From positions 1-64,000 of the forward strand of contig JANOBM010000247.1 in assembly GCA_031411655.1 (NCBI GenBank): a stretch of 64,000 nt of DNA, read 5' to 3'. The translations under genes and the position numbers were made by a program. This stretch comes from UBA6163 sp031411655. Its GTDB lineage: Bacteria; Planctomycetota; Planctomycetia; Pirellulales; Pirellulaceae. Within the stretch, counting starts at the first letter, position 1. Every line of letters begins with the position of its first letter. This document shows, piece after piece, positions 36,920-46,453 of this stretch. The notes under the pieces were generated by a model. It worked only from the letters and a program-made list of their open reading frames with translations. It had not been told where the DNA came from and ran no database searches.

Positions 36920-37911
36920 TGAATCAAACCCTTCGTGACCTGCAAGAAGACGTCTTCAAGGCTCTTCTGGTGCGATCTCGCTTCGGCGATTAGGCAACCC
37001 GCCATCACCAAATCTCGCAAAAGCTCTGCTTGTGATGCCAAATCGCCCGAGTACTCTATCCGTAATAGATCACCGTCGATTACCACCTGTTGAACGTGTT
37101 CGTGATTGTCGGCCAGTACAGCGGCTGCCGCCGGATCAGAGAGGATTCGAAGTACCAATTCACGGTGCTCTGCCCATTCTCGTTGGATCTCGTCTACTGT
37201 TCCCGTCGCCAGCAATCGTCCTTGCTCGATGATCCCTACGCGGTCACACATCTCCGCCAATTCGGTCAAAATGTGACTGCTGATGATGATCGTCTTTCCG
37301 CGTTCGGCCAGTTCGCCGATCATTTGCCGTAATTCGATTCGAGCGCGGGGGTCCAACCCTGCAGCCGGTTCATCGAGGATCAACACCGATGGGTCGTGGA
37401 TCAGGGCACGACCCAAGCAGAGCCGCTGTTTCATTCCTTTGCTCAAACCTCGGATCGGCTTCTCGGCGATTTTTCGAGCACCCGTAAAGTCAAGCACCCA
37501 GCGCAGCCGACGCAGTCGCTGCTCGCCAGTCAACCCATAGGCGCGTGCATAAAAGTCAAGGTACTCCCAGCAATTGACATCGCGATACGTTCCATAGGAA
37601 TCGGGCATGTAACCCAGGCGGTGCCGGACGAGTTCCGGATCATTGATGACCGATAAACCATCGATGAAGGCTTCACCGTAGCTCGGCAGGTCCAGCGTCG
37701 CCAAGATTCGCATACTGGTGGTCTTTCCCGCACCGTTGGGACCGATATAGCCAAACACGCTGCCCCGAGGGATCGAAAACGATATGTCTTGTACCGCTTT
37801 GGTCGTTCCAAAGAAACGATAGATGCGGCGCAGTTCAATGCATGGCGGTTGATCGGAATGTACGCTTGTAGGAATCGATTTCCGAATGGGTGTATCTGGA
37901 GGTGCGATCAT
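36916..37911 (-). CDS. ABC transporter ATP-binding protein
   Basis: A 331-residue ATPase subunit. Motifs are Walker A GPNGAGKT (57-64), the signature LSKGMKQR (from 154) and Walker B VLILDEP (from 174) with AAGLDPRAR. A C-terminal regulatory region of about 90 residues follows, as in drug and lipid exporters. It overlaps both neighbours by 4 bases (ATGA-type), so translation is likely coupled with the permease and the large membrane protein upstream. It supplies energy to the 35249-36919 permease. Confidence 0.94.
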   Translation of the reverse strand: MIAPPDTPIRKSIPTSVHSDQPPCIELRRIYRFFGTTKAVQDISFSIPRGSVFGYIGPNGAGKTTSMRILATLDLPSYGEAFIDGLSVINDPELVRHRLGYMPDSYGTYRDVNCWEYLDFYARAYGLTGEQRLRRLRWVLDFTGARKIAEKPIRGLSKGMKQRLCLGRALIHDPSVLILDEPAAGLDPRARIELRQMIGELAERGKTIIISSHILTELAEMCDRVGIIEQGRLLATGTVDEIQREWAEHRELVLRILSDPAAAAVLADNHEHVQQVVIDGDLLRIEYSGDLASQAELLRDLVMAGCLIAEARSHQKSLEDVFLQVTKGLIQ

Positions 37912-40232
37912 GGCAAGACTCCGACGACGTAATGAACGCTTTCAACAATCTCAACATCGGGTACTGCAATGCAATCCTCAGTCACATCGGCAATGGCAAT
38001 GAACATGCCCGGTGGTAACTCAGAGCCGATCTGAAGTGTATTGCGCAACCAGGATTCAACGACACTTTCGCTCACCGTCGCATTCGTTCGATAAATTCCA
38101 GTATTTTGGATTTGAGAGTTGAGTTGAGACACTAGGTCAATGGTTTGTTCTCCCGAGCGCCGACTGCTGGAAATAGCCGCGGGGGGAATGGGTCGCTGGA
38201 GCCCGTAAAGATCGCTAAGCAATTCACCCGACCTGCTCTTCTCGATGAGTTGGAGAGTTGTTTCAGAGTTAGAAGCGAGTTTTTTGAATTCATAAACCTT
38301 TCCCGTTCGATCCGCTAATACGCCATTCCGCAAGTCGATTGCCAACTCACTGATCAACGTCAATTGTTGGTCAGTCGATTGCAATCGTACACCACCAAAG
38401 TTCTTGACCGGTCGATAGGTGACAAATTGCTTTTGTTGCCTCGACGGTAGAAATCCTCGATCCAAGTGCATCGATTCGTTTTCGAATTCAATCGTACCGA
38501 TCGTTGAATGGTCGCGTTGGGATGCGTCGTACCAGGACTCGGAACTTGGCAACTGATACGGGAGAAGAATTGAATTGTCAGGAATCCTCATGCCGTCCGA
38601 AGGACGAACGCCGGCGAAGTAACTTGCGCGGCAATAGCGACTGGCGTCGCCCGATTGATCCCCGATCCAACTCACTTCCCGAATGCGAGCTCGGGTCGAT
38701 AGTCCGTCAGCTACAAGCCCGTAGGCGAACATGATGAGCGTCGCTGCCAATGCGAGTACGGGGGCCACAAACATCATCAGGTAGCCACGGCCTAGGCGAG
38801 TGAATCTTCGATAGGCCACCGGTCCTACGATGATCACGAACACCGTAAGCAATCCAATAAAGGTATAGACTGGAGGTTGGGCGACGCCCGGGATGATCCA
38901 GTCCCAAAACCGAATATCACCAAAACACGGATCAACAGCACGTCTACTGATTTCCGATACATTGCTCCCCGTTAGCGCTGCTAGAATCCGCCACTGTTGT
39001 GGCGTGCCGGGTACCGCATTTGCTTTTCGGCAGACAATGATTTTTCCCATCGCAACCGTATGCACCGAAAAATCGTCCGTCGTAACGGGGGCGAGATTTC
39101 CTGCGCTCTCTTGTGTGGCGAACCAGGCAAGATTCTTATCAAACGTTGCATCGACCGCATTCACGCCCCCGACCTGCGATGATTGATAAGACACCACCCC
39201 GGATTGGACTAGTGCATGTTGCCGTATGTAGCTCCGTGCCCCGATGTTTTGAGCGTACGTCGTTGCGCGGAACAGGTTGTAATCAATCGGAGATTGGGAA
39301 AGTTGGACTCTCGGCTCGATGAATTTACGGGATTCGATTGGATTCAACTGGGCAAGCTGAAATCTTTCGGAAACCTCTGAATCGGTGAATGCACCAACAA
39401 TCCAGAGGCTGCCTCCGCACCGCAAATACTCCCGCAATGCAGTTGCCGACTCCGGTCTAAGGTTGAAAAGTTCGCGGAGCGTTTCAGGGCGAACGATCCA
39501 TACGTCAACTGCGTCAAATCCCCGCCAATCCTGAGGAAGTTGTGAAACGCTGACCGTGCGAAATTGTCGCCAAGTTTCCCCAAACTCAAATCCGGCAGGG
39601 GATGTCTCAGCATCCGATACATTCATAAGTTCCGGAGCGATGGTCGCCATCAATATCTTGGCATCCGACGTATCCAGCTGGTCGTCAATGATCCAGCCGA
39701 ATCGTTGTTCTGCAGATTCGCGAAAGCAACTGTCCGCTTGTGATGGGAAATAGCGTTCGCCGGCGATCCGTCCCTGGTAGCCGTCGATCACTCGCCGATC
39801 TTCAAGTACGGAAATCTCCAACTCGCCACCGACTGACCATTTAGGCAAATAAAACGTTTGTTCGAATCGAGTCGCTCCCTGAGAAAGTTGTAGGGGTATT
39901 TCGTAGATGCAGTCTCTTCCCGGAGGCTGGGTGGAATTTCCAACCGGTAAGATGCGTACCCATAGTTTTCGGTCCGCGGGAAAACTGCTGCCGGTCGGAA
40001 CAATGGAAATGGCAGTTGGCATATCACCGAAGAGCCTCACGTCGTCACAGGCAACCGTCATTAAAAAACCGGAAGGCTTGACCCCTTTGTCAGGCAAGGA
40101 AACGATGTCGCGTCGAGGACCTTGCCAGTCGCCCATCGCAAGGTTGATATGCCAACCGTTTGACACGCACAAGGCAAGCAATGCGAATTGAACGCATGAA
40201 CGGATTGCGACGGCAGCAAGGAGGCGATTCAT
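37908..40232 (-). CDS. Exported membrane protein of the ABC operon
   Basis: A 774-residue protein that I do not recognise as a named family. A signal sequence is at the start (LLAAVAIRSCVQFALLALCVS). A large non-cytoplasmic part runs to about 450. Within it, residues 185-300 look like a glutamine-amidotransferase-like fold (VDVWIVRPETLREL, YLRCGGSLWIVGAF), as seen in gliding-motility-type GldG proteins. Two membrane helices follow at about 455-473 and 484-507, then a second soluble domain. It overlaps the ATPase by 4 bases and the upstream small membrane gene by 4 bases. In context it is probably a substrate-handling partner of the ABC exporter. Confidence 0.8.
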   Translation of the reverse strand: MNRLLAAVAIRSCVQFALLALCVSNGWHINLAMGDWQGPRRDIVSLPDKGVKPSGFLMTVACDDVRLFGDMPTAISIVPTGSSFPADRKLWVRILPVGNSTQPPGRDCIYEIPLQLSQGATRFEQTFYLPKWSVGGELEISVLEDRRVIDGYQGRIAGERYFPSQADSCFRESAEQRFGWIIDDQLDTSDAKILMATIAPELMNVSDAETSPAGFEFGETWRQFRTVSVSQLPQDWRGFDAVDVWIVRPETLRELFNLRPESATALREYLRCGGSLWIVGAFTDSEVSERFQLAQLNPIESRKFIEPRVQLSQSPIDYNLFRATTYAQNIGARSYIRQHALVQSGVVSYQSSQVGGVNAVDATFDKNLAWFATQESAGNLAPVTTDDFSVHTVAMGKIIVCRKANAVPGTPQQWRILAALTGSNVSEISRRAVDPCFGDIRFWDWIIPGVAQPPVYTFIGLLTVFVIIVGPVAYRRFTRLGRGYLMMFVAPVLALAATLIMFAYGLVADGLSTRARIREVSWIGDQSGDASRYCRASYFAGVRPSDGMRIPDNSILLPYQLPSSESWYDASQRDHSTIGTIEFENESMHLDRGFLPSRQQKQFVTYRPVKNFGGVRLQSTDQQLTLISELAIDLRNGVLADRTGKVYEFKKLASNSETTLQLIEKSRSGELLSDLYGLQRPIPPAAISSSRRSGEQTIDLVSQLNSQIQNTGIYRTNATVSESVVESWLRNTLQIGSELPPGMFIAIADVTEDCIAVPDVEIVESVHYVVGVLP

Positions 40233-40612
40233 GTACCGGGGTCGCGAGGAGTGAGTAGCTGAGGTGGAAGTTGGTCGGCGGCAAAGGGGCTGCCGCGGTT
40301 CACATCCTCAAGGTGGTCTCGTCCCACGACAGCGGGAATCCACGCGATGAGAAAAAGTAACGCGTAGACGACAAACGAAATGATCAACGTTGTTGCAGCA
40401 TCCACGAACGCAGACGCCAAGATGGAGCCTGATTGGGAGTAGCGATAACTTAATGCAGCGAAGGCGACCGCCGTGACTATGCCTAGCGCTAATCGGAACG
40501 AGACTCGCGGCAGTACGCGGCTACGCTCTTTCGATAGCACTGAAGGTGTGCTCATGCTACCAAGCGTCACGCCAACCGCTGACGTTTCAGTATCTTGAGA
40601 ATGGATCGTCAC
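40229..40612 (-). CDS. Small membrane protein, first gene of the ABC operon
   Basis: A 127-residue protein with two predicted membrane helices (SFRLALGIVTAVAFAALSYRY and ATTLIISFVVYALLFLIAWIPAVV), flanked by short hydrophilic ends and a Pro-rich C-terminus. No family motif is seen. It overlaps the following 774-residue gene by 4 bases and opens the operon. The upstream intergenic region (40613-40916) carries a pair of hairpins and a tandem repeat. Confidence 0.65.
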   Translation of the reverse strand: MTIHSQDTETSAVGVTLGSMSTPSVLSKERSRVLPRVSFRLALGIVTAVAFAALSYRYSQSGSILASAFVDAATTLIISFVVYALLFLIAWIPAVVGRDHLEDVNRGSPFAADQLPPQLLTPRDPGT

Positions 40613-40680
40613 TAAAGACTCCCAAATGAATAGAGGAGGAGTCTATTATCTTACGGTACGATCAAGTCGTTGAGGACAGG

Positions 40681-40706
40681 GCTCACTCCGCTTCAATGGA
40701 GTGAGC
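40681..40706. repeat. Perfect inverted repeat upstream of the ABC operon
   Basis: Nine-base arms GCTCACTCC (40681-40689) and GGAGTGAGC (40698-40706) around an 8-base loop. No T-run follows on either strand, so it is not a standard intrinsic terminator. It could be a leader hairpin, an attenuator or a mobile palindrome. Confidence 0.55.
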
Positions 40707-40712
40707 GATTAA

Positions 40713-40780
40713 GAGCCTATCCGAAGGCCATTAGCCGCTTTGGCGTTAGCCGCGGGTCTCTTCGGTTTTCGGATAGGTTC
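40713..40780. repeat. Long hairpin element with internal TTAGCCGC repeats
   Basis: Outer arms GAGCCTATCCGAA (40713-40725) and TTCGGATAGGTTC (40768-40780) pair over about 12 bases. Inside are two direct TTAGCCGC copies (40731-40738 and 40746-40753). It resembles the short structured intergenic elements recurrent in Rhodopirellula-type genomes, but copy number cannot be judged from this window. Confidence 0.5.
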
Positions 40781-40858
40781 TAAATGTCCAGCGAAATGAA
40801 TCGTGAGTCCGGGCGAGGCTATAAACGGACGGTCGAGGTCCCTTGGAGGCCAGGGTGC

Positions 40859-40921
40859 CTCGACGGCAGGCCCGTTAGCCTGGACGGCCTACCGGTTACC
40901 CTCGATGGTAGATTAGTTACC
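40859..40921. repeat. Three 21-base tandem repeats at the end of a minus-strand gene
   Basis: Three contiguous 21-base units, starting at 40859, 40880 and 40901, share the pattern CTxGAyGGy followed by a variable middle and GTTAsC. On the plus strand they read as LDGRPVS, LDGLPVT and LDGRLVT. The last unit overlaps the stop codon region of the minus-strand gene ending at 40917. Third-position differences between units look like diverged copies. Confidence 0.75.
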
Positions 40922-41831
40922 GAACCGTTTTTTCAACCGCTGGCTGCGCCACTTGAGGGGCAGTAACTGGCCGATATGCCTCACGGACGACTCGCCAATC
41001 ACCTGGAGGTTTTTCATCGATAAAGACGCGTCCCCACGTTCCCAGTCGCTGACCGATGGTGTTTCGCTCGATATCGAAAAACTCATAGTGGTCGTAGTCG
41101 GGTGCTGTGGCAGGATCAAAATTTGGGCCGTACATGATCAAGGCCTGAGGTAGGAACGACTGGGCATTGATGACGATCCGAACAAACCGATACTGAGCGC
41201 GATCAGCCTGTGACTTAGGATGTGCTTCCATGAGCACCATTCCTTCCTGAGCGGGAAGTTGGCGGATCCAGTATCGCTCTTTGATTTTTGCGGCATTGAG
41301 ATTGAAAACAAACGGTAGAGGACTTTCAAAGATGTCCTTGCCGCGAAGTTCCGGAGGCAATTCTTGAATCTTGCACTCCTTCTTACTGCGATCAAACTCA
41401 AGCAATTCCTGTCCGTTGCAAACCCAATGGTCACCGAACTGCCCTTCAGCTGCCTTATAAGTTGCAGTGTTTTCAACGATTTTGTCGAAAAATTTCAATT
41501 GATCGACACGAAACAATCCTTTGTCTGGGGAGCCGTATTTAATAACACCTTCCGCCCAGGTCGCATGAACCCCAGCGGGCGCGCCGAGCAAGTCGTAATG
41601 CCAACGCTTGAACTTTGCTTCGAGTGTTTTAGTACCATTGCTTTGAAGTTCCCAGGCGGCAAGTAGTTGGTCGAGTGCAACTTGTTCTTGGGGGGTTAGT
41701 TGAAAGGGTGCGTAGTTTGCCGCAGCATTTGGATCGGCCTCGCCGTTCGGCGCCGCTGGCTGCGCCGAACAAGTAACCGCGCCCAAAACGACCAGCAGGC
41801 ATGCGCCTGCTATTTTTTCAATGATTTGCAT
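40917..41831 (-). CDS. Secreted planctomycete protein, TIGR03009-like
   Basis: A 304-residue exported protein with a signal peptide (KIAGACLLVVLGAVTCSA). The mature part starts with helical QVALDQLLAAWELQSNGTKTLEAKFKRWHYD and continues with LolA-like beta strands (ATWAEGVIKYGSPDKGLFRVDQL, GDHWVCNGQELLEFDRSKKECKI). The pattern matches the planctomycete TIGR03009 family. LolA-type folds bind lipoproteins or lipids, but no function is proven for this group. The last codons run into a 21-base tandem repeat of unknown origin. It is transcribed independently, 209 bases from the DUF1080 gene. Confidence 0.8.
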   Translation of the reverse strand: MQIIEKIAGACLLVVLGAVTCSAQPAAPNGEADPNAAANYAPFQLTPQEQVALDQLLAAWELQSNGTKTLEAKFKRWHYDLLGAPAGVHATWAEGVIKYGSPDKGLFRVDQLKFFDKIVENTATYKAAEGQFGDHWVCNGQELLEFDRSKKECKIQELPPELRGKDIFESPLPFVFNLNAAKIKERYWIRQLPAQEGMVLMEAHPKSQADRAQYRFVRIVINAQSFLPQALIMYGPNFDPATAPDYDHYEFFDIERNTIGQRLGTWGRVFIDEKPPGDWRVVREAYRPVTAPQVAQPAVEKTVR

Positions 41832-42040
41832 CTTCCGTGACGCCTCGCGAGAGTCATTCGTCTAGTAATCGATCGTGTACAAGCCTTCATCCTGGCAAGC
41901 TTGCGACGTTACCGTACCAAGATTACTGCTCGCACGGAAAGACGAATCTGGCTGCTTCCTGCCTCAGCAAACAGCCAATTTTTAACATTCAAAAGCGTTC
42001 GTAGACGCTGGAACAGGTACTCGTCCTTACCCCTCAGCCT

Positions 42041-42844
42041 TTAATCCTGCGGCTGCAATACCATCAACTCAACTTTGCGAAATTCAACTGGATGGCTTTC
42101 GGATTGCAGGGAAATGCTGCCGCTGTGGAGCATCATCGTGCCATTTTTGCGGCCGAGTTCTACTGCGTGGGGGTCCCGTTCATCGAGTTGCGACTGGCTG
42201 TACTGGAGTACCGTCTCACCGTCAATAATATGTTTGACGACCCCATTGCCGTGGACTTCCACTTCGGCTGTCACCCACTGGTCACCATGATAGGTCTTTG
42301 ACGACGACGAGGTGCAGTGGGGCGTGAACAACTTGCCGTCTTTAACGACGTTGGTGCCCGGTGTGCATAAGTTTGCGGTGGTTCGTGGGGTCGTCCCGTC
42401 CCCGCCCAACAATTGAACTTCAATCGAAGCCGGAAAGTCTTGGTCTTTTGCCATGGTATCGGGACGCTCGCCGTGAAGCATCATTCCGCTGTTCCGCAAT
42501 GCCCACCCAGGACCGCCTTTGCATTGTTCACCAACAAATCGGTACTCCACACGGAGCCGGTAATTCGAAAAATCATCTTTGTAAAACAAGTGCCCAAAGG
42601 TTTCATTGAATTCGCCGTACCCCTCGTAACCTACCTTCAAAAGGCCGTCTTCGACACGAAATGTGTTGTTGTAGTTCTCGCCCAACGAGTGATATCGAAT
42701 CTTAGGTGTCCACCCGTCGAGGTTCTTCCCATTGAAGAGCGCGATCCAAGTCCCTTCCGCCGCCTCGTCGGCATTGGACGTTGACTTTTCAAACGGAGTG
42801 AGCAGCGAAATCCAACAAAGCAATAAATAGATTGATCGTTTCAT
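42041..42844 (-). CDS. Secreted DUF1080 protein
   Basis: A 267-residue exported protein with a signal peptide (SIYLLLCWISLLTPF). DUF1080, also called the 3-keto-disaccharide hydrolase domain, is marked by WIALFNGKNLDGWTP, the strand VEDGLLKVGYEGYG, SNYRLRVEYRF, and PVEFRKVELMVL at the end. It adopts a concanavalin-like fold and likely acts on sugar chains or glycosides outside the cytoplasm. The start at 42844 is chosen because the upstream open frame (to 43000) lacks a signal. It is divergent from the large heme protein gene, with which it may form a degradation unit. Confidence 0.88.
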   Translation of the reverse strand: MKRSIYLLLCWISLLTPFEKSTSNADEAAEGTWIALFNGKNLDGWTPKIRYHSLGENYNNTFRVEDGLLKVGYEGYGEFNETFGHLFYKDDFSNYRLRVEYRFVGEQCKGGPGWALRNSGMMLHGERPDTMAKDQDFPASIEVQLLGGDGTTPRTTANLCTPGTNVVKDGKLFTPHCTSSSSKTYHGDQWVTAEVEVHGNGVVKHIIDGETVLQYSQSQLDERDPHAVELGRKNGTMMLHSGSISLQSESHPVEFRKVELMVLQPQD

Positions 42845-43024
42845 GTTGATGGGCGGTGAGCCTAGTAAATCGAAGGATGGTTGTTGGGGACGCAAGGCTT
42901 CGCATTTTACACGGAAAAAAACGAGAACGCTAAAACATTCGGCGATGGTCTCCGTGCAACCTAATGCGGAGAGAGAGTGTATCCTGAAACGAGCGTTCAC
43001 GCCTAATCCTTGAGAGCCTCCACC

Positions 43025-46000
43025 ATGCCAACCAAAACCTGCACCTTGTACTTTCGTATTGACGGAAATCGAACCGAACGAGTTACAGGGGGAGCGAAGT
43101 CACCGTCTTACTGGCTGCAATGCAGCTTTATTGCAAAAGTGCTTTCGCCTATCGTTTTGGTATTCGGGGGTGCGGCATCCACAATTTGTACAAGTTTGCG
43201 AGCCCAGGAAGACACGCACTCGTTCGAATTTAGTGGTCTTGCACTTACCGTGCCGCTGCCTCTGCAGGTTGACTTGGTTAGTTCTCCGGAGCTTGTTAGA
43301 TGGCCGATTGTTGCCGACTTCGATGAAGCGAATCGCCTGGTGGTAGCGGAGTCTGGCGGCGTTAGTAGGCCAATTGAGGAACACAATAAGCGAGCTCTCC
43401 ATCGGGTTGTTCGTCTCATTGATGCGGACGGAGACGGCAAGTTTGACCGCCGGTTATTGGCTGCCGATAAGTTGCCTTTTTCTGAGGGAGTGCTTTGTGT
43501 TGGCAACGATATTTTGGTGTCAGCACCACCTAACATCTGGCGATTGATAGATGGTGATGGCGATGGGGTTTGTGAAAATCGCGAGGTTTGGTTCGATGGC
43601 CAAACGATCACGGGTTGTGCGAATGACCTTCATGGGCCGTACCGAGGGCATGATGGATGGATCTATTGGTGCAAGGGAGCATTTGCAGAACAAACTCATG
43701 CGCTTTATGGCAATCAAAAGTTGACAACTAGCGCTGCGCATATCTTCCGACGTAAACCCGAGGGTGGTCCGATCGAACCAGTGATGACGGGCGGCATGGA
43801 CAACCCTGTAGAGGTTGCGATTACGCTCGAAGGTGAGCGATTCTTTACCAGCACGTTTCTGCAGCATCCCGGCGACGGAAAACGGGATGGGATTGCACAC
43901 GCTGTTTACGGCGGGGTCTACGGTAAAGACCATGGGGTGATCAATGGGCATCTGCGCACCGGCGAGTTAATGCCGATCATGACTCACCTGGGGCCGGCCG
44001 CTCCGAGTGGATTGATCTCGCTCGAGTCGAAACAGCTCCTGAACAATTTAGGAACGCTTGCGGACAATTCGATTGCGAGACATCTAGTAGCTGCGCAGTT
44101 CAACTTGCAGAGGGTCACTCTGCACCAACTCGTTGCCGTTGGCGCTGGTTTTACTACGATCAACCATGATTTGCTTGTCGGGAATCGTATCGATTTTCAT
44201 CCTACCGATGTGATTGAAGATTCAGATGGCAGCTTACTGATTCTCGACACCGGTGGCTGGTACAACCTTTGTTGCCCCAGTTCGCATGTGGACCAAAATC
44301 AGGCTTTGGGGGGGATCTATCGCCTGAGTTCGGCATTGACCAGGTCAGCGACGGATAGACACGGTGAAAAGCTGAATTGGGAAGCGATGACGATCGGAGA
44401 ACTCGCAACTCGTCTTGCGGATCCTCGTCTTGCCGTCCGCCGGCGGGCTATGAATGTGCTGGTCAATTCTGGGTCTCCATGTGTGGAGTCTCTTGCGGGG
44501 ATACTCGCAGATGCTTCGGTTAACGTCGATACAAAGCTCGCATGCATTTGGATTCTATGCCGAGTCGGAGATGAAAGCTCAATGGGTGTCGTCGCCAAGT
44601 CACTCCAAAGCCCACTTCAATCAGTTCGTCACGCCGCGGCACACGCTATCAGTGTTCATCGTTGGACAGCGGCTTGCGAGGATCTCAAATCGATTGTCGT
44701 ATCGGATAACGCAGCGTCCGTGCGTCGAGTTGCAGCCGAGGCGTTAGGGAGAATGGGTAAGGGACACGCCACGCAATCGTTGATGCGGAGCATGATGCAC
44801 GCGAGTGAGGATAGGATTCTTGAGCATTCTTTGTTGTTCGCAATGATGGAGCTTAACGATCGCACTGCGGTCGAGGCATTTCTGGATAGCTCTGAGCCAA
44901 GCCAAATCAGGGCTGCGATGATTGTGCTCGAACAGCTTGGAGCAAGCGAAAAGTTGACGGCTGCTCGAATAGGAAAGTTTGTACAAAGTGACTCACACGA
45001 CGTTCGAATGACCGCTATTCAAATCGCGGCAAAGCACCCGACTTGGGCGCCGGAGTCGATTGATCTGTTGCGTCTGCTTGGTAAGTCTGCCATGGGTGGC
45101 AATCAAAATGATCGCTCTGCATTGCTTGAGTTGCTCCGTGGATGGGCGGGACAGTCGATTGTCCAAGACTATTTGGCGGAGTGGCTGAAGGCTGCGCCCA
45201 CGATGACGCAAAGTGATCAAGTGAATTTGCTCGAATGCTTGCGTGCAAGTGGCATGAAGCTCTCGCCATCGTTATCACCATTAGTCGCACACTGGATGGA
45301 GTCGAGCGAGGCTGCATTCCAGATGCAGCTTGCAGATTGGTTACTCGAGAGTCCGATCGACGGAGAGGGACATGCCGATATCTCGAAGGCTTTGATGGCC
45401 ATCGCAAATTCTCGGCGAGATCAACCTAGCGACGTGGTCAGGTTACTGGCCGCGATGCCAGCCTCAATGAAGAGCAGTTCACCCGAACACGCAGCCCTCG
45501 TCATTGATTACCTATTAAATAGTGAAAACAGTCATGCCGTCGCGTCCATCGCGCTGGAGAGAATCAATCTCGACAAGTCGCATGCCGGGGTTTTGCTCGA
45601 ACATCTTGGGCAAATTGCACCTCGGCAGCTTCTGAGCGTGATGTCGTCCATCGCAGCGATCGGCGACGATTCCATCGATTCGGAATTACTCGCTCGTTTG
45701 TTGAAAATTCCTGCTGCAGGAACTCTGCCCAGTGATGCCGTTACCAATCTCTACCGAAATCGGGGTGACGAGCTCAAGGCTTTGGTCGCGAGTACGCTAT
45801 CACAAATTCATCGTCCTAGTGCGGAGATCGAATCGACCGTTTCACAGAAGTTGGCAACATTGCCGGAAGGTGATTCGGCTCGCGGGTATCAAGTATTTCG
45901 TAACTCAAAGGCTGTTTGTAATGCATGCCATCGTGTGGCGTATGTGGGTGGAACCATCGGCCCTGAACTGACACACATTGGAAGTACTCGAACCCGACGC

Positions 46001-46285
46001 GACTTGTTGGAAGCGGTTTTGTTCCCCAACGCGCGTCTAGAGCAAAGCTACCAGTCGACTCGAGTCCTCACTGTCGATGGGCAAGTCTTTAACGGTTTGG
46101 TACAGAGTGAAAACGCTGAGGAGCTTAAGTTGGCCATCGCGGCCGACCGAACGATTTCACTTCCGCTCAATGACATCGAATTACGAAGCCCAAGCGAAGT
46201 TTCGATTATGCCAGCGGGTTTAGAACAAATATTGAGTCAGCAGGACCTCGCGGATCTGCTGGCATTTCTCGAGGCGTCGAAATAG
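43025..46285 (+). CDS. PVC-type c-heme protein with propeller and HEAT repeats
   Basis: A 1086-residue exported protein. The N-terminal hydrophobic stretch (IAKVLSPIVLVFGGAAS) is a likely signal or anchor. Residues of roughly 90-440 match the six-bladed propeller of the PVC 'membrane-bound dehydrogenase' type (VVADFDEANRLVVAESGG, LIDADGDGKFD, NDLHGPYRGHDG, HPTDVIEDSDGSLLILDTGGWYN, in pieces). A HEAT-like helical repeat region follows. The C-terminal c-type heme domain has CNACH at 965-969, then a short beta domain ending LADLLAFLEASK. Such proteins oxidise sugars or alcohols and pass electrons to the respiratory chain. The ATG at 43025 is preferred over a TTG at 43010. Confidence 0.92.
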   Translation: MPTKTCTLYFRIDGNRTERVTGGAKSPSYWLQCSFIAKVLSPIVLVFGGAASTICTSLRAQEDTHSFEFSGLALTVPLPLQVDLVSSPELVRWPIVADFDEANRLVVAESGGVSRPIEEHNKRALHRVVRLIDADGDGKFDRRLLAADKLPFSEGVLCVGNDILVSAPPNIWRLIDGDGDGVCENREVWFDGQTITGCANDLHGPYRGHDGWIYWCKGAFAEQTHALYGNQKLTTSAAHIFRRKPEGGPIEPVMTGGMDNPVEVAITLEGERFFTSTFLQHPGDGKRDGIAHAVYGGVYGKDHGVINGHLRTGELMPIMTHLGPAAPSGLISLESKQLLNNLGTLADNSIARHLVAAQFNLQRVTLHQLVAVGAGFTTINHDLLVGNRIDFHPTDVIEDSDGSLLILDTGGWYNLCCPSSHVDQNQALGGIYRLSSALTRSATDRHGEKLNWEAMTIGELATRLADPRLAVRRRAMNVLVNSGSPCVESLAGILADASVNVDTKLACIWILCRVGDESSMGVVAKSLQSPLQSVRHAAAHAISVHRWTAACEDLKSIVVSDNAASVRRVAAEALGRMGKGHATQSLMRSMMHASEDRILEHSLLFAMMELNDRTAVEAFLDSSEPSQIRAAMIVLEQLGASEKLTAARIGKFVQSDSHDVRMTAIQIAAKHPTWAPESIDLLRLLGKSAMGGNQNDRSALLELLRGWAGQSIVQDYLAEWLKAAPTMTQSDQVNLLECLRASGMKLSPSLSPLVAHWMESSEAAFQMQLADWLLESPIDGEGHADISKALMAIANSRRDQPSDVVRLLAAMPASMKSSSPEHAALVIDYLLNSENSHAVASIALERINLDKSHAGVLLEHLGQIAPRQLLSVMSSIAAIGDDSIDSELLARLLKIPAAGTLPSDAVTNLYRNRGDELKALVASTLSQIHRPSAEIESTVSQKLATLPEGDSARGYQVFRNSKAVCNACHRVAYVGGTIGPELTHIGSTRTRRDLLEAVLFPNARLEQSYQSTRVLTVDGQVFNGLVQSENAEELKLAIAADRTISLPLNDIELRSPSEVSIMPAGLEQILSQQDLADLLAFLEASK

Positions 46286-46453
46286 TTCGCTCGCTGGCTG
46301 AGGGCCCGTCGCTGACGGGCGTCGGCGTTGAAATATCAGCCGCAGTGCCTGGACACCCCGCTTCTGCAATCGATACGGTTCCAACCGAGCATTATGGCAA
46401 GCTGCGACCGATGGGTCGAAATACCGCCTCATTCGGAACCTGCCCCTGTGCAG
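46286..46453. other. Intergenic region with GCCCGTC hairpin
   Basis: Between convergent genes. Contains a perfect 7-base stem GCCCGTC (46304-46310) and GACGGGC (46314-46320) with a 3-base loop. It is not T-rich downstream, so its role as a terminator is uncertain. Nothing else is recognisable. Confidence 0.45.

Noticed and set aside
40681..40780. The two hairpins as intrinsic terminators for the 40917 gene
   Set aside because: Neither stem is followed by a T-run on the minus strand, so they were kept as repeats of unknown role.
40784..40966. 60-residue plus-strand frame across the 21-base repeats
   Set aside because: It overlaps the end of a well-supported minus-strand gene, and its only pattern is the tandem repeat itself. 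Kept as a repeat, not a gene.
46304..46320. Short GCCCGTC/GACGGGC stem as a terminator between convergent genes
   Set aside because: Short stem and no T-run after it on either strand.
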